NCBI GenBank assembly: GCA_003165615.1
Contig: PLWR01000592.1
Span: forward strand, 1 to 10,672
From: Acidobacteriota bacterium
GTDB taxonomy: Bacteria; Acidobacteriota; Terriglobia; UBA7540
Direction: 5' to 3'
Length of the DNA: 10,672 bases
The notes below the pieces were generated by a model. The model was given only the letters and a program-made list of their open reading frames with translations, ran no database searches and was not told where the DNA came from. Below are positions 6,317 to 10,672 of the stretch, one piece after another (positions within the stretch are counted from its first letter, which is position 1; every line of letters begins with the position of its first letter). The translations under genes and the position numbers were made by a program.

Positions 6317-6766
6317 TCAAAACAACCGATCCGAATCGAGTAACAATGTCACCGGCCCGTCATTGACCAGTTCCACGTCCATCATGGCGCGGAACCGGCC
6401 CGTTTCCGTGGCGATCCCCCGTTTGCGCAATGATTCAACGAAGCCTTCGTACAAGAGCAGAGCCTGGTCGGGTCCGGCGGCCTGGTCGTAGCTTGGGCGG
6501 CGGCCTTTTCGGCAATCGCCGTAGAGGGTGAATTGCGACACACAGAGAACTTGCCCCCCGGACTCAAGCAGTGATCGATTCATTTTCCCCTGGCCATCAT
6601 CAAAGACCCGCAAATTCGCGATCTTCTCCGCCAAGGCCTCGCCGGATGCTTCCGTGTCATCCTTCCCCACCCCCAGCAGTACGACGAAGCCGAAGTCAAT
6701 CCGGCCCACGACTTCTTCACCTACGCGAACTTCCGCACGCTTCACCCGTTGCACCACCGCTCGCAT
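6317..6766 (-). CDS. dtd: D-aminoacyl-tRNA deacylase
   Basis: A 149-residue protein that is full length for DTD. It begins [15 protein letters not shown] as the family does. It carries the two active-site signatures, SQFT (77-80, in VSQFTLYGD) and the Gly-cisPro motif NDGPVT (135-140). The enzyme hydrolyses D-aminoacyl-tRNA, and glycine mischarged on tRNA-Ala, which prevents D-residues entering proteins; it acts in the cytoplasm as a homodimer with RNA-based catalysis. AGGAGG at 6779-6784 is the likely ribosome binding site, though its 12-nt spacer is long. The conserved N-terminus leaves little doubt about the start. It is probably transcribed alone, divergent from the PilZ gene. Confidence 0.97.
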   Translation of the reverse strand: MRAVVQRVKRAEVRVGEEVVGRIDFGFVVLLGVGKDDTEASGEALAEKIANLRVFDDGQGKMNRSLLESGGQVLCVSQFTLYGDCRKGRRPSYDQAAGPDQALLLYEGFVESLRKRGIATETGRFRAMMDVELVNDGPVTLLLDSDRLF

Positions 6767-7025
6767 CGCTGTGCAGGCCCTCCTTGTGGGTTCAGGACAT
6801 CGAGGACTGTCCTTGATGGGTTAAGTCTACCCTGAATCCGAAACGAAAAAACCGGCTGATTCTCCACCTCGGGCACCCAACCTAAAGTACTATTCCCACA
6901 TCTCGCCCCCGCAAGCCAGCTATGCTAGACTATGGGCGGTTTGCAAGGGGTTTATTTCGTACACAGGGTCGGCCCGGTGGCGGCTTTCTAATGCAAACCC
7001 GCTAAAGCATTCCACGAGGTGCACG
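6767..7025. promoter_or_regulatory. Divergent promoter region between dtd and the PilZ gene
   Basis: A 259-bp spacer containing a small dyad, AGGACA (6794-6799) with TGTCCT (6808-6813), close upstream of dtd. TATGCTAGACTAT (6921-6933) contains plausible -10 hexamers for the PilZ gene, but I see no good -35 partner. No riboswitch fold is recognised. Confidence 0.35.
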
Positions 7026-7373
7026 ATGGGTAAAACGACCAGTTCACTTCCGTTGCGCCGTAGCGCACGTGTAAATATTGGGTGCCCGGTGAGAATTTCA
7101 GGCAAGCTGGCCAACCACGTGCCGTTTGCCGAGAACGCCCACATTGTGACGCTTAGCAAATTCGGCGCGAAGTTGAGGACGCGAATTCCGCTGAAGGTGG
7201 GAATGCAGGTGAAACTCGAGCCCTTGCTTGGCGCTAATTCCGGAGTCTTCAAAGTTGTTTGGGTTGGCCGGGAGGGCACACCGCGCGCCGGTGAGGTGGG
7301 AGTTGAATACGCCAAGGAGGTTACCAGCATCCTGGGAATCAACTTCCCCGAGCAGACCCTGCCACTAAAATAA
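7026..7373 (+). CDS. PilZ-domain protein, single domain
   Basis: A 115-residue protein that is nearly all one PilZ-type beta-barrel. RRSAR (residues 11-15) fits the RxxxR switch that grips cyclic di-GMP. TLSKFGA supplies the serine and glycine of the usual (D/N)xSxxG motif, but the D/N position is threonine or leucine, so ligand binding could be weakened. Later strands VFKVVWVGREG and GEVGVEYAKE, then SILGINFPE, are characteristic of small PilZ proteins common in Acidobacteriota. The likely role is a cyclic di-GMP effector or adaptor in the cytoplasm; the partner is unknown. GAGGTG lies about 6 nt before the ATG. The next gene follows after 60 bp on the same strand. Confidence 0.85.
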   Translation: MGKTTSSLPLRRSARVNIGCPVRISGKLANHVPFAENAHIVTLSKFGAKLRTRIPLKVGMQVKLEPLLGANSGVFKVVWVGREGTPRAGEVGVEYAKEVTSILGINFPEQTLPLK

Positions 7374-7417
7374 CCGGACCAATGGCTCAGGTCGCGGTAG
7401 AATATGTGGGTCCATCA

Positions 7418-7425
7418 GGGGAGGA
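7418..7425 (+). promoter_or_regulatory. Ribosome binding site that decides the start of the secreted protein
   Basis: GGGGAGGA ends 8 nt before the ATG at 7434. An upstream in-frame ATG at 7404 has no such site and would add ten residues in front of a good signal peptide, so 7434 is preferred. Confidence 0.7.
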
Positions 7426-7433
7426 TATCGTCC

Positions 7434-7799
7434 ATGGTTATACGCCGTTTCACCGTCCTGGTCGCCCTTCTGTTTTGCACGTTTCCATTTTGCCGCATCG
7501 CCCTCGGCTCTCTCCCCGGGGTTGCACCCGCTTCCGCAGCCCAAGACAGTGATTTTACGATGGAAGGTAAAATCACCGATAAGTCTGCGGGCAAGCTAAC
7601 GGTCAGCAGCGGTGACAACATAATCTTCCACATCCTTTACAACGACAAAACGCAAATCAAGAAAAAGGACGGCAGCGTGGGCACCGCCCAGGATCTGCAT
7701 ATTGGGGTGACGATATCTGTGGCGGGTGATCTGGCTGAGAGTGGAGAGATCACCGCCAGGAAGATTGCCATCGAAGCAGAAGGCTCGGATAAGCAGTGA
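7434..7799 (+). CDS. Small secreted DUF5666-like protein
   Basis: A 121-residue protein with a clear signal peptide: basic start MVIRR, hydrophobic FTVLVALLFCTFPF, and a probable cleavage after ASA (33-35). The mature part (about 41-115) is a small beta-rich domain with FTMEGKITDKSAGKLTV, TQIKKKDGSV, LHIGVTISVAGDL and ITARKIAIEA. This is the pattern of DUF5666/OB-like repeats seen in exported acidobacterial proteins. Function is unknown; binding to an envelope component is a guess. It follows the PilZ gene by 60 bp and may be co-transcribed. Its stop codon, TGA at 7797-7799, is part of a heptamer repeat array. Confidence 0.75.
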   Translation: MVIRRFTVLVALLFCTFPFCRIALGSLPGVAPASAAQDSDFTMEGKITDKSAGKLTVSSGDNIIFHILYNDKTQIKKKDGSVGTAQDLHIGVTISVAGDLAESGEITARKIAIEAEGSDKQ

Positions 7800-7822
7800 C
7801 GAGTGAAGAGTGACGAGTGACC
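7796..7822. repeat. Heptamer tandem array, unit GTGACGA
   Basis: GTGACGA, GTGAAGA, GTGACGA, GTGACC at exact 7-bp period. The first unit supplies the stop codon of the secreted-protein gene. Because 7 is not a multiple of 3, the TGAs fall in all three forward frames. Confidence 0.8.
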
Positions 7823-7863
7823 AGCCCGGAGCCCGCCGGGGGCCTTCCGGCCGCTTGTTGATC

Positions 7864-9216
7864 TCAGCGCGTTACGCTGGTTTTTTCTTCGTATGACGTC
7901 AGCGTCCGGTCAAGGCCGTGCAGCAGCTCGTGCCGCAGGCGCTTGATCTTCCGCGTCAACCCGGGAATGGTGAGCGATATAAACAGCAGGCGTGCCTGGG
8001 GCCGGATCAACCCCACGTATCTCCACAGGTAAGCACCAGAAACAGGTAATGTAGGCGCATAATACCCCGCCACGGCTCTCCCCCGCCAGTGCGCCACCAA
8101 AAGAACCTGGAGGGCATAGAACCCCAGGATCACTGCGCCGCGAATCGCCCATTCCGTGGTGCGGGATCGAGAACTGTTGCGCCTGAACGACCCTGCCAGG
8201 AAGAGCACCAATACGATTGCCCCTTGATTCAGCAACCCATAAAGGGCAATCGGCAAGCCCAGGAGCGTCTCAAACCAAAGGAGGATTCGCCGCCATCCTG
8301 AGCCCAGCGGAGAATCCGCATTCTGGACTACCAGTTCCCGCAGTGCGCATTGCTTTTGCAGGCAGCGGTAATCATCCAGGGATTTGCGCACGGTGACCAG
8401 CCGTGCGGGATTCATGTAATTCGTCTGCTTCACCCACTCCGTCACCAACCGGCTCAGCCCGAAGCCCTCGGTGTCTTGTTTCCAATCCGGGCGAGATGCC
8501 CAGTCCTCCTGCAAACCGGTTCGCAAAACCTCTTCCAGATCCGTGAGGAAATACTCCAGGTCCGCAGGCCGTAGCTGGAAGGCGTTTTCTTGAAACCGCG
8601 ACTCGATTGCCGTGACCAAGGCCGGCGTTATGGCATCCTGTGCGAGCGCCGGAGGCCGGCCTTCCGGGCGAGCCATTACCGAGTCAACATAGATCAGGAT
8701 TTCGCGCGATGGGGCCGATGATTCCGGCAGGAAAAGGTGGACGGGAAGCACCGCGACCTTACGCCCTACGTGTTGAGCTTCCGCGCGTCCAACCAGCAGC
8801 GCGGCAGTGGAGGCCAGCGTGCCAGGCGCACTCTGCCCCGCCGCATTTTGATCAGCGAAGACCACCAGCGCCCCACCGCTTGCCAGAACGTCTACAGCTT
8901 CCCGCAGGGTCGCCTCCGAAGCCGGCCTTTCGCCCTCATAAAGGATGAAGCCCATGTGACGAGCAAAGAATTTGGCGAGGGGGCCAGGGGCGAGACTTTT
9001 CGGCAGCAGACAACGAACGGGGCGCTCAATCGCCATCGACAGGACCAGCGCGTGCAAGAAGCCCGCCCGGTGACTGACCGCAAACAAGGCTGGACCTTCC
9101 GCGGTTACGTCGCCGGCGTGCAGCAGGCGGATTTTTCGCCGTGTGAGCGCGAACCACCCACGGGTGAGCCCGCAGCAAAACCCGTGGCGGGGTGGAATTC
9201 CTGGACCTTTCTCCAT
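7864..9216 (-). CDS. Degenerate PlsC-like (lysophospholipid/glycerol-phosphate) acyltransferase
   Basis: With the chosen start the protein has 450 residues. Residues about 40-180 resemble the PlsC acyltransferase fold: LFAVSHRAGFLHAL (45-58) for the HX4D block, GFILYEGER (89-97) for the second block, VVFADQNAAG (118-127) in place of FPEGT, and VAVLPVHLF (154-162) for the last. H49 is present, but the aspartate five positions on is replaced by leucine. Two membrane segments lie near the C-terminus (about 311-341 and 356-376). The overall plan resembles glycerol-3-phosphate acyltransferases with a C-terminal membrane part. It may transfer acyl chains by an altered site or serve a non-catalytic role. 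An upstream in-frame ATG at 9297 would overlap the preceding gene by 73 bp. The ATG at 9214-9216 lies 8 nt after the SH3 gene stop, with AGAGGT inside that gene's end, so translational coupling is likely. Confidence 0.8.
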   Translation of the reverse strand: MEKGPGIPPRHGFCCGLTRGWFALTRRKIRLLHAGDVTAEGPALFAVSHRAGFLHALVLSMAIERPVRCLLPKSLAPGPLAKFFARHMGFILYEGERPASEATLREAVDVLASGGALVVFADQNAAGQSAPGTLASTAALLVGRAEAQHVGRKVAVLPVHLFLPESSAPSREILIYVDSVMARPEGRPPALAQDAITPALVTAIESRFQENAFQLRPADLEYFLTDLEEVLRTGLQEDWASRPDWKQDTEGFGLSRLVTEWVKQTNYMNPARLVTVRKSLDDYRCLQKQCALRELVVQNADSPLGSGWRRILLWFETLLGLPIALYGLLNQGAIVLVLFLAGSFRRNSSRSRTTEWAIRGAVILGFYALQVLLVAHWRGRAVAGYYAPTLPVSGAYLWRYVGLIRPQARLLFISLTIPGLTRKIKRLRHELLHGLDRTLTSYEEKTSVTR

Positions 9217-9224
9217 GGGTGAAT

Positions 9225-10214
9225 TCAACCTCTTCGCCGCCCGGAACGCCTGCGGTGGTGGGTTTCTGGCGCTGCGGGCATGGCATCGCTCTCCCAACCC
9301 TGCACCGTTCCGACCGCGCGTGTAATGGTATCAAACAGCCCGTATACCTTTTGGAATTTCTGCCCCTGATCATCCATCAGCCGGAGGCGGAAGTGGGGAA
9401 CACCATTGACCTCCGCCACGCGAATGGGGAAGTAGCCGTTCAAATTACTCTCCACATAGGCGGTAACGTATTTGTGGTTCTTGATCCACCAGGTAAAAAC
9501 TCGAATGTGAGAAAAGTCTGCTTCCTGGGTGCCCACGCGGTCGGCGGTGAGATACTCCGGCACAGGCTGGCCCTCGTCGTCGACCGTTTTGATGACGACC
9601 CAGGCAACCAGGTTCGAGCCCTGAGCATACGGGGCAAGCTTCTCAGGGATGTCCAAAGCCACGAATCGTCCCATCACCCAACCGGCGTTAGTGTCGGCGC
9701 GGATCAGATACCACGCATCGCGCACCTTGGCCGCATTAGGCTGGCCTTCGAGCGCCGGCCGGTCCACCAGCCGGCGGCCGAAAATCTGCACCTTCAAGTT
9801 TTCCTGCAACTGGGCAAGCTGGGTGGCGTCCCGGGCGGGTTCAAGGCGCAGGTTCACGATGCCGCTGGTGTGGCCTTCCGCCTGTGCGGGAGTTTGGAGC
9901 AAATCGCGAAACAGTTTTTGGCCGCTTTCGTAAGTTTGGGAATCGAGCAGGTCCTTGTTCTCCACCCAACCTGTCAAGTTGTCGGGCGTTCGGATTTGCG
10001 CCCAATTGCGAGTCCGTTTGGTGATCTCAATGCGTTCACCACTTTTTAGGGAGCCCACGACAATCCGTACTTCGGCGGGAGTATCGACCACCTGGATGCT
10101 GGGTGGCAGCACGTAGCCGGCTTCAACAGGGAGAGTCTGCGCGGGCCTATATACAAAGTAGTAATAGGCTGATCCCACGGCGGCCAACAATAATAGTAGA
10201 ATGAGTTTTCTAAT
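9225..10214 (-). CDS. Membrane-anchored SH3-domain protein with probable ATT start
   Basis: About 329 residues. The N-terminus reads (M)RKLILLLLLAAVGSAYYYF, a basic start plus one membrane anchor or signal segment. Two bacterial SH3 modules follow (about 35-90 with GWVENKDLL, and about 115-190 with NLRLEPARDATQL and GWVMGRFVAL). An unassigned C-terminal domain (about 195-315) ends in a basic tail, HHRRRSGRRRG. It probably lies on the outer face of the membrane and binds cell-wall or protein partners. No ATG exists in frame near the beginning. ATT at 10212-10214 lies 7 nt after GAGG and gives the complete signal segment. The alternative TTG at 10188-10190 removes both positive charges and half the hydrophobic core. 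It is the first gene of a two-gene operon with the acyltransferase. Confidence 0.82.
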   Translation of the reverse strand: MRKLILLLLLAAVGSAYYYFVYRPAQTLPVEAGYVLPPSIQVVDTPAEVRIVVGSLKSGERIEITKRTRNWAQIRTPDNLTGWVENKDLLDSQTYESGQKLFRDLLQTPAQAEGHTSGIVNLRLEPARDATQLAQLQENLKVQIFGRRLVDRPALEGQPNAAKVRDAWYLIRADTNAGWVMGRFVALDIPEKLAPYAQGSNLVAWVVIKTVDDEGQPVPEYLTADRVGTQEADFSHIRVFTWWIKNHKYVTAYVESNLNGYFPIRVAEVNGVPHFRLRLMDDQGQKFQKVYGLFDTITRAVGTVQGWESDAMPAAPETHHRRRSGRRRG

Positions 10215-10221
10215 GGCCGTA

Positions 10222-10225
10222 CCTC
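10222..10225 (-). promoter_or_regulatory. Ribosome binding site pointing to an ATT start
   Basis: GAGG on the minus strand, 7 nt before the ATT at 10212-10214. It is 31 nt from the TTG alternative, too far to serve it. Confidence 0.5.
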
Positions 10226-10284
10226 ATTAATGGGCACATCCTGATGATGACTCGAACGCCGCCTTCATTCTACACTATGTATAG

Positions 10285-10312
10285 CCATCAGCAATCAGCC
10301 CTCAGCTTTCAG
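10285..10312. repeat. Heptamer array, unit CNNTCAG
   Basis: CCATCAG, CAATCAG, CCCTCAG, CTTTCAG in perfect 7-bp register. The constant positions are C....TCAG and the second and third bases vary. Confidence 0.75.
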
Positions 10313-10356
10313 AGTGCTGGTGTTATTGGGAAGGGGAATCCCCACGCGAACTACCG

Positions 10357-10443
10357 GTCATTCCCGCGAAGGCGGGAATCCAGTTTGTCGGCGGCGCGTT
10401 TCCAATGGCTTGCGGAGTGGATTCCCGCCTTCGCGGGAATGAC
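10357..10443. repeat. 26-bp perfect inverted repeat, ATTCCCGC/GCGGGAAT type
   Basis: 10357-10382 (GTCATTCCCGCGAAGGCGGG, then AATCCA) is exactly inverted at 10418-10443. Each arm is itself a small hairpin (TTCCCGC-GAAG-GCGGGAA). Repeats of this kind are widely dispersed in many bacterial genomes. The 82-codon frame across it on the minus strand is a by-product. Confidence 0.85.
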
Positions 10444-10504
10444 GGTACAGGGGAGCTCCCGTGCCTCACTATGACACCACGACCGCATCCAGCCAGGGCT
10501 AGGG

Positions 10505-10525
10505 CTGACGGCTGAAAGCTGATTG
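10505..10525. repeat. Heptamer array, unit CTGANNG (inverted partner of the left array)
   Basis: CTGACGG, CTGAAAG, CTGATTG. The unit is the reverse complement of CNNTCAG, so the two arrays face each other around the 26-bp inverted repeat. Confidence 0.75.
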
Positions 10526-10544
10526 CAGCGAGCTTAATTTCTCC

Positions 10545-10551
10545 GAGGTGA
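10545..10551 (+). promoter_or_regulatory. Ribosome binding site pointing to an ACG start
   Basis: GAGGTGA, with GAGG 6 nt before the ACG at 10555-10557. This is standard spacing for a start codon at that point. Confidence 0.5.
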
Positions 10552-10554
10552 ATT

Positions 10555-10672
10555 ACGAAAATCGATCGCACATTTATTTCCGGTCCGGATGGACCGCTGG
10601 AAGCGCTGATGGAATGGAACCCGCAGGTTACGGCGCGCCACGTGGCGCTGGTTTGCCATCCGCACCCTCTGT
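10555..10672 (+). CDS. COG2945-type alpha/beta hydrolase, N-terminal fragment with probable ACG start
   Basis: The frame reads (T/M)KIDRTFISGPDGPLEAL, then MEWNP and RHVALVCHPHPL, and runs off the right edge. The CHPHPL segment after a short strand, and the opening ISGPDGPLEA, are characteristic of the small alpha/beta hydrolases of COG2945. The catalytic serine elbow lies beyond the window. A stop (TGA 10549-10551) precedes it in frame and no ATG exists before an internal methionine that would delete the conserved first strand. The ACG at 10555, ideally spaced from GAGG, is the best start; ATT 10552 and ATC 10561 are alternatives. It is divergent from the SH3 gene. Confidence 0.75.

Noticed and set aside
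7404..7433. Ten-residue extension of the secreted protein from the ATG at 7404
   Set aside because: No ribosome binding site there, and it would place a polar stretch before a well-formed signal peptide.
9217..9297. 27-residue N-terminal extension of the acyltransferase from the ATG at 9297
   Set aside because: It would overlap the end of the SH3 gene by 73 bp. The ATG at 9216 lies 8 nt after that gene's stop with AGAGGT upstream, and the extension is compositionally odd.
9192..10049. 285-codon plus-strand frame opposite the SH3-domain gene
   Set aside because: The minus strand carries two SH3 modules and a signal segment. The plus-strand product has no domain.
10323..10571. 82-codon minus-strand frame across the right-edge inverted repeat
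   Set aside because: It runs through a 26-bp palindrome and a heptamer array, and the repeated peptide PRRRES reflects the repeat, not a protein.

Overview
This is a chromosomal accessory window with high GC (roughly 57-58% by eye). It probably comes from an Acidobacteriota genome or a metagenome-assembled relative. I infer this from the dispersed CTGTCATCCTGAG-type palindromes, the small PilZ and DUF5666-like proteins, and an activase of the large 2-hydroxyacyl-CoA dehydratase type. No rRNA, tRNA, CRISPR array, phage gene or transposase was seen.

Layout. Positions 1-139 hold the N-terminus of a BadF/HgdC-type activase (minus). Positions 140-785 hold no gene and are packed with palindromic and tandem repeats. 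Next come a VOC/PhnB-like gene (786-1274, minus), a repeat block containing a 247-bp element with perfect 26-bp terminal inverted repeats (1539-1785), and an amidohydrolase gene (1809-2816, minus). Two more palindromic elements abut each other at 2850-3183, followed by an AT-rich leader. A 512-residue protein with a C-terminal PD-(D/E)XK nuclease-like domain (3643-5181, plus) and an MBL-fold hydrolase (5449-6270, plus) come next. The tRNA-editing enzyme gene dtd (6317-6766, minus) converges on the hydrolase gene. A PilZ-domain gene (7026-7373) and a secreted DUF5666-like gene (7434-7799) follow on the plus strand. A two-gene minus-strand operon encodes a membrane-anchored SH3-domain protein (about 9225-10214) and then a degenerate PlsC-like acyltransferase (7864-9216). 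The right edge carries more inverted repeats and the start of a COG2945-type alpha/beta hydrolase (about 10555 onward, plus).

The genes look like an unlinked mix of housekeeping (dtd), signalling (PilZ), envelope/lipid (SH3 plus acyltransferase) and catabolic or unassigned hydrolase genes. No single pathway is evident.

The most unusual feature is the repeat architecture. Repeats D and E each occur as an inverted pair arranged symmetrically around the central palindromic element F, in the order D-VOC-E-F-amidohydrolase-E'-D'. Similar inner palindromes sit inside different outer terminal-repeat shells. Separately, five short arrays with a strict 7-bp period occur, each with its own heptamer. 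Two genes at the right end appear to start at non-ATG codons (ATT and ACG), placed correctly behind Shine-Dalgarno sequences.
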